Below are positions 8,203-15,504 of a DNA stretch of 27,274 nucleotides, in pieces; within the stretch, counting starts at the first letter, position 1; the number at the start of each line of letters is the position of its first letter. Under the pieces are notes generated by a model that was not told where the DNA came from, did not search any database, and saw only the letters and a program-made list of their open reading frames with translations. Origin of the DNA: Rhizobacter sp. (GTDB taxonomy: Bacteria; Pseudomonadota; Gammaproteobacteria; Burkholderiales; Burkholderiaceae_C); contig JACMKJ010000093.1 in NCBI GenBank assembly GCA_014380155.1, forward strand, positions 1 through 27,274, written 5' to 3'. Both the position numbers and the translations under genes were made by a program.

Positions 8203-8888
8203 AACTCGCGCTGGTAGAGGATGTAGATCACACCGGCCGTTGCCAGCACGAAGATCAGTGGGGAGAAAAACCAGCCGATGGCGGCGAACGACAGGTAGTA
8301 GGCGCGCAGCCCGTCGTTGAACGTCTCGGCCGCCATGCCGACCACCCGCCCTGCCTTCTTGGCAAAGGCCTGGCGCAGTTCTTCGCCCACGGCACCCTTC
8401 GCTTCGAGCTGCTTGGCCTCCGGCGCCGCGCCGATCAGCAAGGCGCCAAAGGTGTATTGCCGCATCGACCAGGTGAAGCGGAAGAACGCGTACACAAAGA
8501 CCACCAGCAACAACACCAGCTTCAGGTCGAAGATCAGCACCGTGGTGCGCGCGGCAAACGGGATCTCGCGCACCAGGTCGCTCGCCTTGTCGCTGGCGCT
8601 CAACACCGCGAGCAAGCCACCGATGATCAGGATGGTGGTGGAGGCGAAGAACGACGGGCTGGTCGACAGGTTTTGCACCACGACGCCGTCGAGCACGCGC
8701 ACCTCGCGGTAGGTGGTCTGGAGCATCCACTCGCGGCGGATGCGGTTGGTGCTGGCGAGGATCGACGGCTTGGTCTGCGCCCGGTCGCGGGCAAACCACG
8801 CGTAGCCGCTCCAGGCCGAAAAAAAGGCCGCGAGCGCGGCCCAGTCGGTCCAGGGGAGGATGCTGATGACGCGCAACACGATGTCCAT
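8169..8888 (-). CDS. DUF599 family membrane protein
   Basis: A 239-residue protein of the DUF599 family with no known biochemical function. Hydrophobic stretches suggest about four membrane segments: one near the N-terminus (LPWTDWAALAAFFSA), one around ILIIGGLLAVL, one around LKLVLLLVVFVYAFF, and one near the C-terminus (AAIGWFFSPLIFVLATAGVIYILY). The loops carry charged, conserved-looking segments (NRIRREWM, KKAGRVVGMAAETFNDGLRAYY). A GTG at 8897 would add three residues. I prefer the ATG at 8888 because TACAGT ends 7 bases before it, matching other starts in this window. Its 3' end overlaps trhO on the opposite strand by 34 bases. Confidence 0.85.
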   Translation of the reverse strand: MDIVLRVISILPWTDWAALAAFFSAWSGYAWFARDRAQTKPSILASTNRIRREWMLQTTYREVRVLDGVVVQNLSTSPSFFASTTILIIGGLLAVLSASDKASDLVREIPFAARTTVLIFDLKLVLLLVVFVYAFFRFTWSMRQYTFGALLIGAAPEAKQLEAKGAVGEELRQAFAKKAGRVVGMAAETFNDGLRAYYLSFAAIGWFFSPLIFVLATAGVIYILYQREFQSDVLEILNS

Positions 8889-8895
8889 GCCGCGC

Positions 8896-8901
8896 ACTGT
8901 A
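8896..8901 (-). promoter_or_regulatory. Candidate -10 of DUF599 gene (leaderless spacing)
   Basis: TACAGT on the minus strand ends 7 bases before the ATG at 8888. There is no Shine-Dalgarno in the gap. It lies in the 19-base interval between the DUF599 start and the pirin stop. Confidence 0.4.
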
Positions 8902-8907
8902 GCCGGC

Positions 8908-9609
8908 TCAGGGCATGAGGTCGAAAACGATCACCTCGGCGGCGCGCCCGCCTTCGAGCCGCAGCACGGCCTCGTTGTCGAGCAGCACCGCATCACCCGC
9001 CGCAGCTTCCTGGCCGTTGACGCGGATCGCACCGCGCGCCACATGCACATAGGTGTTGCGCGTGGCGGAGAGCGGCAGCTCGGCCGCCTCGTCGCCGTCG
9101 AACAGGCCGGCATACAGGGCCGCATCGGCATGGATCGTCACCGAACCCTCACGCCCATCGGGGCTTGCCACCAGTGCCAGGCGGCCGCGCTTTTGCGCTG
9201 CATCGAAATGCTTCTGCTCGTAGCCGGGCACGATGCCGCGCTCATTGGGCATGACCCAGATCTGCAGGAAGTGCGTGGTGTCGTTGGGCGCATGGTTGAA
9301 CTCGCTGTGCTGGATGCCACGGCCCGCGCTCATGCGCTGCACGTCGCCGGGCACGATCTGCGTGCCGTTGCCCATGCTGTCTTTGTGGCCCAGCGCGCCT
9401 TCGAGCACATACGACACGATCTCCATGTCGCGGTGGCCATGGGTGCCGAAGCCGGTGCCCGGGGCAATGCGGTCTTCGTTGATCACACGCAGGTTGCCCA
9501 CGCCCATGCGCTCGGGGTGGTAGTAATCGGCGAACGAAAAGCTGTGAAACGACTTGAGCCAGCCGTGGTCGGCATAACCGCGCTCTGACGATTTGCGAAG
9601 GGTGATCAT
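8908..9609 (-). CDS. Pirin family bicupin (YhaK/YhhW-like)
   Basis: A 233-residue bicupin of the pirin family. The N-terminal cupin holds the full metal site: His57 and His59 in THGHRDME, His101 and Glu103 in IQHSEFNH. These positions match those of the bacterial pirins YhhW and YhaK. YhhW-type pirins have quercetin 2,3-dioxygenase activity in vitro; the physiological substrate is unknown and redox sensing has been proposed. The start at 9609 has a strong AGGAAGG upstream, and the 15-codon upstream extension is unlikely. It is divergent from a LysR regulator, the same pairing as E. coli yhaJ-yhaK, and the shared 131 bases contain two interlocked dyads. Confidence 0.92.
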   Translation of the reverse strand: MITLRKSSERGYADHGWLKSFHSFSFADYYHPERMGVGNLRVINEDRIAPGTGFGTHGHRDMEIVSYVLEGALGHKDSMGNGTQIVPGDVQRMSAGRGIQHSEFNHAPNDTTHFLQIWVMPNERGIVPGYEQKHFDAAQKRGRLALVASPDGREGSVTIHADAALYAGLFDGDEAAELPLSATRNTYVHVARGAIRVNGQEAAAGDAVLLDNEAVLRLEGGRAAEVIVFDLMP

Positions 9610-9674
9610 GGTGTGTCCTTCCTTTCTGAGACCTGAATTTAGGCCTGCACCCACACACCATCAGCGCCTGCACG

Positions 9675-9702
9675 TTGAAGCATCCGTTCAAATAAGATGA
9701 AC
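9675..9702. promoter_or_regulatory. Interlocked dyads, candidate LysR-type operator
   Basis: TTGAA (9675-9679), N7, TTCAA (9687-9691) is one perfect dyad. GTTCA (9686-9690), N7, TGAAC (9698-9702) is a second that shares the middle arm. The second contains the T-N11-A geometry (T9688, A9700) typical of LysR-family sites. The pair lies between divergent pirin and lysR-type genes and covers the likely -10 of the regulator, which suggests autoregulation plus control of pirin. Confidence 0.6.
9693..9698 (+). promoter_or_regulatory. Candidate -10 of the LysR-type gene
   Basis: TAAGAT lies 42 bases upstream of the ATG at 9741 and inside the second dyad. No convincing -35 is visible, as often seen for activator-dependent or autorepressed LysR promoters. 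Confidence 0.35.
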
Positions 9703-9740
9703 CCGCCTTGCTGACCCGCTCTTACCGAAGAAGACCCGTG

Positions 9741-10748
9741 ATGATCACTGCCCGCAATGTGCTGACCCCCGAAGCCCTGGCGATGATGGACGTCATCGCC
9801 CGCACCGGCAGCTTTGCCGCAGCGGCGCGCGAGCTGGGCAAGGTGCCGTCGGCCCTCACCTACAACGTTCGCCAGCTCGAAGACGCGCTCGACGTGCTCT
9901 TGTTCGACCGCCGCTCGCGCCAAGCCAAGCTCACCGCGGCTGGTGAAGAGCTGCTCAACGAAGGCCGGCGCCTGCTCGAGCAGGTGGACGCGGTGGCCAA
10001 CCGCGTCAAGCGTGTGGGCACCGGCTGGGAGACGCAACTCACCGTGGCCGTCGACGGCGCCCTCTCGCGGGTGACGGTGTTCGAGATCTGCGAAGCCTTC
10101 TACGCCCTCAAGGCCGACAGCGCCGACCCCGGTCGCAGCGGGCCGGGCACCCGGCTGCGGTTGCGCACCGAAATCCTCGCCGGCACTTGGGAGGCGCTGG
10201 TCAGCGGCCAGGCCGACCTGGCGATCGGGGTGGGCACCGACCAGTTGCCACCGGCCGGCATCCAGATGCAGCCGCTGGGGGTGATGCCGTTCGTGTTTGC
10301 GGTGGCCCCTCACCACCCGCTTGCCGCGGCCACCCAGCCGATCACCGACGCCGAGCTGATGCGCCACCGCGCGATCGCGGTGGCCGACTCGGCGCAGCGC
10401 CTCGCGCCACTCACCTTCAACCTGCTGCCGGGGCAAGACGTGCTCACGGTGTCGACCATGCCGGCGAAGGTGGAGGCGTTGTTGCGCTGCATGGGCTGCG
10501 GCTTCATCCCCGAGCCCATGGTGCGCGAGCACCTCGCCGCCGGCCATCTGGTGGCCAAGGCGGTGCAGCGCCCGCCGCTGAACGCAAGCCTCGGCTACGC
10601 ATGGCGCGGCGAACCCATCGGCAAGGCGAGCCGCAAGCCGCAACAAGGACTGGCGCTGCGCTGGTGGCTCAACCAGCTGGAAAGTGCCGCCACCCGCAAG
10701 GCCTTGCTGGAGCGGCACAGCGGGCGTTTGCCGCTGGGCGGCTGCTGA
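9741..10748 (+). CDS. LysR-type transcriptional regulator (YhaJ-like)
   Basis: A 335-residue LysR-family regulator. A winged helix-turn-helix occupies about residues 10-65 (LAMMDVIARTGSFAAAARELGKVPSALTYNVRQLE region, with DVLLFDRRSR in the wing). A linker helix and a two-lobe effector-binding domain follow (LRLRTEILAGTWEALVSGQADLAIG opens the core). The residues DLAIGVG, in place of the usual DLAI near 155-160, are normal. The ATG at 9741 is preferred over one at 9708 because the shorter form starts just before the HTH. It is divergent from pirin; in E. coli the equivalent regulator YhaJ sits beside the pirin yhaK and responds to aromatic or quinone-like compounds. The effector here is unknown. 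The stop abuts the gluQ start with no gap. Confidence 0.92.
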   Translation: MITARNVLTPEALAMMDVIARTGSFAAAARELGKVPSALTYNVRQLEDALDVLLFDRRSRQAKLTAAGEELLNEGRRLLEQVDAVANRVKRVGTGWETQLTVAVDGALSRVTVFEICEAFYALKADSADPGRSGPGTRLRLRTEILAGTWEALVSGQADLAIGVGTDQLPPAGIQMQPLGVMPFVFAVAPHHPLAAATQPITDAELMRHRAIAVADSAQRLAPLTFNLLPGQDVLTVSTMPAKVEALLRCMGCGFIPEPMVREHLAAGHLVAKAVQRPPLNASLGYAWRGEPIGKASRKPQQGLALRWWLNQLESAATRKALLERHSGRLPLGGC

Positions 10749-11630
10749 ATGTCGTTGCGCTACCGCGGCCGTTTCGCACCTTCGCCCACCGGTCCGCTGC
10801 ATGCGGGCTCTTTGGTGGCGGCGCTCGCGAGCTGGCTCGATGCGCGCGTACACGGCGGCGAGTGGTGGGTGCGCATCGAAGATGTGGACACACCGCGCTG
10901 CGTGGCCGGTGTCGACCAGCTGATCTTGTCGCAGCTCGCAGCCTGCGGCCTGCACCCTGATGAGCCGCCGCTGTGGCAATCGCAGCGTTCGCCGCTCTAC
11001 GAGGCTGCGCTCGACCGGCTCGTCGATGCGGGCCATGCCTACCCTTGTGGCTGCACCCGCAGCGACATCGCGCAGGCGCTCACCGCATCGGGCCACAACA
11101 AGCCGCGGCATGGCGAACTCGTCTACCCCGGCACCTGCCGCAGCGGCCTGCGCGGCAAACCCGCGCGCGCCATGCGTTTGCGCTGTGACGAGCCCATCCA
11201 CTGGAGCGACCGGCGCCTTGGGCCACAGGTGCAAAACGTGCCAGACACCGTGGGCGACTATGTGCTCAAGCGCGCCGATGGGCTGTGGGCCTACCAGCTC
11301 GCGGTGGTGGTCGACGACGCCGACCAAGGCATCACCGATGTGGTGCGCGGTGAAGACCTCGCCGACAACACCGCGCGGCAGATCCAGCTGCAACGCCGGC
11401 TCGGCCTGCCGACGCCCCGCTACCTGCACACGCCACTGGTGTTGAACGATCTGGGAGAGAAGCTGTCGAAGCAAAGCGGCGCGCAGGCCCTTGACTTGCA
11501 TGACCCACTGGCCGCGCTGCGTGAAGCCGGGCGGATGTTGATGCTGCCGACCTTCGATGCGCAGACGTCTGCCAACTGGCTTGCACAGGCAGTGCCGGCG
11601 TGGCGCACTTTGTGGGGCACTGTGCCTTAG
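10749..11630 (+). CDS. gluQ: Glutamyl-queuosine tRNA(Asp) synthetase
   Basis: This truncated glutamyl-tRNA synthetase paralog activates glutamate and attaches it to queuosine at position 34 of tRNA(Asp). The 293-residue protein keeps only the catalytic half of GluRS. The HIGH-type motif is PLHAG at residues 16-20, the zinc-binding residues are probably Cys100, Cys102, Tyr126 and Cys130, and the KMSKS loop is KLSKQ at 238-242. The anticodon-binding domain is absent, as expected. Its ATG directly follows the stop of the LysR-type gene, so the two are co-transcribed. In many gammaproteobacteria gluQ follows dksA instead, so this position is a local arrangement. Confidence 0.94.
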   Translation: MSLRYRGRFAPSPTGPLHAGSLVAALASWLDARVHGGEWWVRIEDVDTPRCVAGVDQLILSQLAACGLHPDEPPLWQSQRSPLYEAALDRLVDAGHAYPCGCTRSDIAQALTASGHNKPRHGELVYPGTCRSGLRGKPARAMRLRCDEPIHWSDRRLGPQVQNVPDTVGDYVLKRADGLWAYQLAVVVDDADQGITDVVRGEDLADNTARQIQLQRRLGLPTPRYLHTPLVLNDLGEKLSKQSGAQALDLHDPLAALREAGRMLMLPTFDAQTSANWLAQAVPAWRTLWGTVP

Positions 11631-11661
11631 CATCACGACCTTTCAACCAAGGATAGAAGCC

Positions 11662-12009
11662 ATGCAAACCACCGCCTCCGGCCTGCAGTACGAAGACACC
11701 ACCCCCGGCACCGGCGCCGAAGCCAAGGCCGGCCAGCACGTGAAGGTGCATTACACCGGCTGGCTCTACAACGCAGGCGTCAAGGGTGCCAAGTTCGACA
11801 GCAGCAAGGACCGTGGCGACCCGTTCGACTTCGGCCTGGGCGCCGGCATGGTGATCAAGGGTTGGGACGAAGGTGTGCAAGGCATGAAGGTCGGCGGCAC
11901 GCGGCTGCTGGTGATCCCGCCCGAGCTCGGCTACGGTGCACGCGGAGCGGGCGGCGTGATCCCGCCCAACGCCACGCTGATGTTCGAAGTCGAGTTGCTG
12001 GGCGTCTGA
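11662..12009 (+). CDS. FKBP-type peptidyl-prolyl cis-trans isomerase
   Basis: A 115-residue single-domain FKBP that catalyses proline isomerisation during folding, in the cytoplasm (no signal peptide). The fold is readable end to end: VKVHYTGWL strand, FDSSKDR, FDFGLGAGMVIKGWDEGV, GGTRLLVIPPELGYG, and IPPNATLMFEVELL. The active-site aromatics Tyr, Phe and Trp sit at the usual positions. The start at 11662 follows an AAGGATAGAAG ribosome-binding site, and the frame upstream of it is the shadow of gluQ. It lies 31 bases after gluQ and 10 before the transglutaminase gene, probably one transcription unit. Confidence 0.94.
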   Translation: MQTTASGLQYEDTTPGTGAEAKAGQHVKVHYTGWLYNAGVKGAKFDSSKDRGDPFDFGLGAGMVIKGWDEGVQGMKVGGTRLLVIPPELGYGARGAGGVIPPNATLMFEVELLGV

Positions 12010-12019
12010 GGCAAACCCG

Positions 12020-12901
12020 ATGCCCGTGCGCTACGACATCACCCACACCACGGTGTACAGCTACGCCCAGCCGGTGAGCTTTGGCGAACATCGGGTGATG
12101 TTTCGGCCGCGCGAAAGCCACGATCTGCGCGTGCTCGCCACCGACCTGGAGGTGAGCCCCGACGCAGACGTGCGCATGATCCAGGACCCGTACTCCAACT
12201 CGGTGGCCCTGGTGCAGCCGCAAGGCGAAGCGACCGAGCTGAAAATCGTGTGCTCGTTCACCATCGAGCATGCGCACAGCAACAACCTGGAGCTGCCGCT
12301 CTCGCCGTCGGCTGAGTTCTTTCCGTTCGCCTACTCGGTGGACGAACGTTTCGACCTCGAGCACTACCTGCGCCCGCACCACGACGACCCCGAGGGCAAG
12401 CTGACCGCCTGGGCACGCCAGTTCATCCGCACCGACGGGCCCACCGGCACGCGCGACCTGCTGGTGCAGATGAATCAGCACATTCGCAACAAGCTCACCT
12501 ACGCCGCGCGCGATGAAGAAGGCACCCAAAGCCCGCTCATCACCCTGGCGCGCAGCGCCGGAAGCTGCCGCGACTTCGCGCTGCTGATGATGGAGGCCGC
12601 TCGCCGGCTGGGCGTAGCCACTCGTTTCGTATCGGGCTACCTCTACGACCCTTCGCTTGACGATGCGGGTGAAGACGGCATCGTCGGCGCTGGCTCCACC
12701 CACGCCTGGTTGCAGGCCTACCTGCCCGGCGCGGGCTGGGTGCCGTTCGACCCCACCAACAACCTGCTGGGTGGCTACCACCTGGTGCGTGTGGGAGTGG
12801 CGCGCGATCCCAAGCAGGCTGCGCCGATCGCGGGCAGCTGGTACGGCGAGCCCGACGCTTACCTCGGCATGCACGTCGACGTGCGCGTGCGGCGCATCTG
12901 A
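12020..12901 (+). CDS. Transglutaminase-like cysteine protease family protein
   Basis: A 293-residue protein with two parts. A bacterial transglutaminase N-terminal beta domain (about residues 1-85, YDITHTTVYSYAQPV) is followed by a transglutaminase core with the catalytic triad Cys183 (GSCRDFA), His228 (STHAWLQA) and Asp244 (WVPFDPTNN). Bacterial members are generally thought to be proteases or peptide-processing enzymes, not crosslinkers; the substrate is unknown. There is no signal peptide, so it is probably cytoplasmic. A GAGGCAA ribosome-binding site precedes the ATG. It is the last gene of the lysR-gluQ-FKBP run and is followed by a strong terminator. Confidence 0.88.
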   Translation: MPVRYDITHTTVYSYAQPVSFGEHRVMFRPRESHDLRVLATDLEVSPDADVRMIQDPYSNSVALVQPQGEATELKIVCSFTIEHAHSNNLELPLSPSAEFFPFAYSVDERFDLEHYLRPHHDDPEGKLTAWARQFIRTDGPTGTRDLLVQMNQHIRNKLTYAARDEEGTQSPLITLARSAGSCRDFALLMMEAARRLGVATRFVSGYLYDPSLDDAGEDGIVGAGSTHAWLQAYLPGAGWVPFDPTNNLLGGYHLVRVGVARDPKQAAPIAGSWYGEPDAYLGMHVDVRVRRI

Positions 12902-12916
12902 GTCGACATCCAAACG

Positions 12917-12946
12917 AAAAAAGGGCTCGCAGTGCGAGCCCTTTTT
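12917..12946. terminator. Strong bidirectional Rho-independent terminator
   Basis: GGGCTCGC (12923-12930) and GCGAGCCC (12934-12941) form an 8-bp stem around AGT, flanked by six As on the left and five Ts on the right. It therefore works for both convergent genes, the transglutaminase (+) and rhlE (-). Confidence 0.93.
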
Positions 12947-12965
12947 CATTCACGCTTGAAAGCGA

Positions 12966-14549
12966 TCAGCGGCTGAAGCCACCCGGGCGCGGGCGCTGCG
13001 GCTTGCTGAAGCCGCCCTTACCGACCGGTGCGCCAGCCGGCTTGCGCGGGGCAAAACCGTTGGCGTTGCGATCGACCGGTGCGCGGTCGAAGGCACCGGC
13101 ACGCTGCACCGGCTGGCCGTTCGGAACGAACACGCTGTTGTGGCGGTCGTTCGGGCGATCCGGGCTGAAACGGTTGTTTTGAGCTGCGTCCCGGTCGAAA
13201 GGCTGGCGGTCGAAAGAAGCACGATCGCGCGGCGCAAAACCTTCGCCACCGCGCGGGAACGCCGGCTTGCCGAAGGGCTTGTTGCCAAAGCTCTTGCCCG
13301 GGCCACCCGCAGGGCGGTGACCGAAAGACTTGCCACCGCCACCAAACTTGGCGTCAGGACGCGGGGCAAACATGCGCGGCTCGGGGCTCTTGGGCTCGAG
13401 GCCGACGATGGTGGCCACCGGGATGTTTTGCGTGGTGAACTGCTGGATGCGGCGAATCATGCCGCTGTCCATGCGCTCGGCCAGCGTCACGGCCAGGCCA
13501 TTGCGGCCGGCACGGCCGGTGCGGCCGATGCGGTGCACATAGTCTTCGGCCTTCATCGGCAAGCCGTAGTTGATGACGTGGCTGATGCTTGGCACGTCGA
13601 TGCCGCGAGCGGCCACGTCGGTGGCGACCAGCACCTTGAGTTGTTTGTTGCGCAGACCCTGCAGCACGCGGGTGCGGCGGCCTTGCGGCATGCCACCGTG
13701 CAGCGAGGCCACGGCATGGCCCATGTCGGCCAGGCGGTCGGCGAGCCAGTCGGCGTCGCGCTGGGTGCTGGTGAACACCACGGCCTGTTCCATTTCCTTG
13801 CCCGTCAGGATGTGGTCGAGCAAGGCATCCTTGTGGTGCTTGTTGTCAGCCCAGTGCAGGCGCTGTTCGATGTTTTCGTGGGTGTCGGTCTGCGAAGCCA
13901 CGTCAATGCGCAGCGGATCGCGCAGCAGGTCTTGCGCCAGGCGGCCAACGTGCCCGCCGAAGGTGGCGCTGAACATCACCGTCTGGTGGTCTTGCGGCAG
14001 GTTGTCCACGATGTGGCGGATGTCGTCGATGAAGCCCATGTCGAGCATTCGGTCGGCTTCGTCGAGCACCAGCATCTCGACGTTTTCGAGAATCGCCTTG
14101 CCCGATTGCATGTGATCCATCAGGCGGCCAGGGGTCGCGATCAGGATGTCGAGCGGGCCACGCAGCGCCTTCAACTGGGCGCCATAAGGCACGCCGCCGA
14201 CGACGGTGGTGACGCGCAGGCCTTGCACATGGCGGCCGTACACGGTGGCGGCCTTGTCGACCTGCATCGCGAGTTCACGCGTGGGAGCCAGCACCAGGAT
14301 GCGCGGGCCGTAGACCACGCCCTTTTCGCGGCGCTTGGTGTTGTCGGCGCGTGCCAGCAAGATGCGTTGCAGCGCGGGCAGCACGAATGCAGCGGTCTTG
14401 CCGCTGCCGGTGCTGGCCGAGACCATCAGGTCCTTGCCTTCGAGCGCGGGCGGAATGCCCTGCGATTGCACTTCAGTGGCGGTGGTGTAACCCGAATCGG
14501 TCACGGCGCGGAGCAGGGCTTCTTGGAGGCCCAGGGTTTCGAAACTCAT
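12966..14549 (-). CDS. rhlE: DEAD-box ATP-dependent RNA helicase, RhlE type
   Basis: A 527-residue RNA helicase that remodels RNA duplexes during ribosome assembly and RNA decay. Motifs in order: FETLGL and a Q motif near residue 28, Walker A ASTGSGKT at 45-52, PTRELA at 89-94, TPGR at 139-142, DEAD at 163-166, SAT at 194-196, then VLVATDVAARGID and HRIGRTGR in the second RecA domain. After about residue 390 comes a low-complexity basic tail rich in Gly, Pro, Arg, Phe and Lys (repeated FGxKPFG- and FDRxPFDRD-like blocks), likely an RNA-binding or condensate-forming extension. The ATG at 14549 was chosen because homology starts there; a GTG 15 codons upstream is unlikely. A 341-base non-coding region separates it from orn. 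Confidence 0.94.
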   Translation of the reverse strand: MSFETLGLQEALLRAVTDSGYTTATEVQSQGIPPALEGKDLMVSASTGSGKTAAFVLPALQRILLARADNTKRREKGVVYGPRILVLAPTRELAMQVDKAATVYGRHVQGLRVTTVVGGVPYGAQLKALRGPLDILIATPGRLMDHMQSGKAILENVEMLVLDEADRMLDMGFIDDIRHIVDNLPQDHQTVMFSATFGGHVGRLAQDLLRDPLRIDVASQTDTHENIEQRLHWADNKHHKDALLDHILTGKEMEQAVVFTSTQRDADWLADRLADMGHAVASLHGGMPQGRRTRVLQGLRNKQLKVLVATDVAARGIDVPSISHVINYGLPMKAEDYVHRIGRTGRAGRNGLAVTLAERMDSGMIRRIQQFTTQNIPVATIVGLEPKSPEPRMFAPRPDAKFGGGGKSFGHRPAGGPGKSFGNKPFGKPAFPRGGEGFAPRDRASFDRQPFDRDAAQNNRFSPDRPNDRHNSVFVPNGQPVQRAGAFDRAPVDRNANGFAPRKPAGAPVGKGGFSKPQRPRPGGFSR

Positions 14550-14844
14550 CGTTTTCTCTTTCACATGTCGGTGCCTGCGCGCTCTGTGTGGCACGCAAAG
14601 ACACCACAGGCCAAAACAGCCTGCAGATCAGTCGCTGGGGAGAAGGTCCGAACCCACACCGGCAGCGTGGTGCCAGTGGGCGGGTTGCTCAGGAACAGTC
14701 AAAGCGACGGCATCGCCGCCAACCGTTCCCTTGGCAAAAACCAGAGGGTTTCGAACAGGCCGCGCAACTGAGTAGTTGCGGGAGACTCGATGAGGTCAGA
14801 GGGGATGAACGAACCGCTGGGATACAAGTGCTATCTCAGCGAAG
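14550..14844 (-). promoter_or_regulatory. Long structured 5' leader of rhlE
   Basis: From the candidate TAGAAT promoter to the rhlE ATG lie about 295 transcribed bases without a coding gene. They hold several hairpins: CGCTGAGATA/TATCCCAGCG (14815-14841), a perfect 7-bp stem with a 4-base loop (14763-14780), a bulged 10-bp stem (14653-14680), and a 5-bp stem CAGGC/GCCTG near 14608-14624. A minimal AUG-UGA open frame (14561-14566) sits 11 bases before the true start, just ahead of the purine-rich AAAGAGAAAA ribosome-binding region. I recognise no known riboswitch in it. Cold-induced helicase genes in other bacteria often have long regulated leaders. Confidence 0.5.
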
Positions 14845-14850
14845 CCTGCG

Positions 14851-14856
14851 ATTCTA
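14851..14856 (-). promoter_or_regulatory. Candidate -10 of rhlE
   Basis: TAGAAT on the minus strand is followed by CGCAGGCTT, the same context as the TATAAT in front of rplS (TATAATCGCAGGCTT). The two 15-base strings differ at one position. No good -35 is visible. Confidence 0.45.
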
Positions 14857-14861
14857 GCGGA

Positions 14862-14888
14862 CTTTCGGGTTTTCCCGAAAGCCTTTTG
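14862..14888 (+). terminator. Terminator-like hairpin after orn, T-run on the + strand
   Basis: CTTTCGGG (14862-14869) and CCCGAAAG (14874-14881) form a perfect 8-bp stem with a TTTT loop. On the + strand it is followed by CCTTTTG, as an intrinsic terminator would be. On the minus strand, where orn is read, no T-run follows. It may only protect the orn mRNA end, or it may end an unknown + strand transcript. Confidence 0.55.
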
Positions 14889-14890
14889 TT

Positions 14891-15457
14891 TCACTTGATC
14901 AGGAAATGCTCTCGGTAGTACGCGAGTTCATCGATCGACTCATGAATGTCGGCCAGCGCCGTGTGCGCCTGCGCCTTCTTGAAGCCGGCCAGGATCTCGG
15001 GTTTCCAGCGCTTGGCAAGCTCCTTGAGGGTGCTCACATCGAGATTGCGGTAATGGAAAAACTCTTCCAGCTTGGGCATGTAGTTGGCGAGGAAGCGCCG
15101 GTCCTGGCAGATGCTGTTGCCGCACATGGGCGAGGTTTTTTTGGGCACGTACTGCTTGAGGAACTCGATCACCTGGGACTCAGCCGCGGCTTCGTCGAAG
15201 GTCGAGGCCTTGACCCGATCGATCAGCCCGCTCTTGCCGTGGGTGCCCTTGTTCCATGCGTCCATCGCATCGAGTGCGGCATCGCTTTGATGCACCGCAA
15301 ACACAGGCCCTTCGACACGCTGGGTCAGATTGGCGTCGGTCACCACCACGGCGATCTCGATGATGCGGTCGGTGTCGGGGTAGAGGCCGGTCATCTCCAG
15401 GTCGATCCAGACCAGGTTCTGGTCGCTGCTGGCGAGGGTGGCGGTGCTGTCGGTCAT
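14891..15457 (-). CDS. orn: Oligoribonuclease (DEDDh 3'-5' exonuclease)
   Basis: Orn degrades 2- to 5-nucleotide RNA fragments, chiefly dinucleotides such as pGpG, to mononucleotides. It is therefore needed for RNA turnover and for finishing cyclic-di-GMP breakdown. The 188-residue protein shows the DEDDh set: Asp19 and Glu21 in IDLEMTG, Asp119 in CQDRRFL, His165 and Asp170 in HTALADIHES. The length fits the family. A clear AAGGAGAA precedes the ATG. It is divergent from the M48 peptidase gene across 47 bases and upstream of rhlE on the same strand. Confidence 0.97.
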   Translation of the reverse strand: MTDSTATLASSDQNLVWIDLEMTGLYPDTDRIIEIAVVVTDANLTQRVEGPVFAVHQSDAALDAMDAWNKGTHGKSGLIDRVKASTFDEAAAESQVIEFLKQYVPKKTSPMCGNSICQDRRFLANYMPKLEEFFHYRNLDVSTLKELAKRWKPEILAGFKKAQAHTALADIHESIDELAYYREHFLIK

Positions 15458-15490
15458 GTGTGGGTTCTCCTTGGGGGCATTCTCGCAGCC

Positions 15491-15496
15491 TACACT
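15491..15496 (+). promoter_or_regulatory. Candidate -10 of M48 peptidase operon (leaderless spacing)
   Basis: TACACT ends 8 bases before the ATG at 15505 and no Shine-Dalgarno lies between. It sits in the 47-base divergent interval with orn. Confidence 0.45.
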
Positions 15497-15504
15497 TGCG
15501 CCCT

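Noticed and set aside
9639..11636. Long open frame (665 codons) on the minus strand across the LysR-type gene and gluQ
   Set aside because: It spans two well-supported genes on the other strand and shows no motif; high GC explains its length.
14549..14594. Longer rhlE start at the GTG at 14594
   Set aside because: It adds 15 basic residues not seen in RhlE proteins and crosses the start-stop element; the purine-rich site favours the ATG at 14549.
13140..14771. Long open frame (543 codons) on the + strand opposite rhlE
   Set aside because: It is the antisense shadow of a clear DEAD-box helicase, has no domain or ribosome-binding site, and shows the same shadow composition.
14640..14780. Cobalamin-riboswitch-like or tRNA-like words (AAGGGAA, CGCAACT, TTCGAAA) in the rhlE leader
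   Set aside because: The words are not in the order or spacing of a cobalamin riboswitch, and the TTCGAAA lacks the 5-bp T-stem and any acceptor or anticodon stem of a tRNA.
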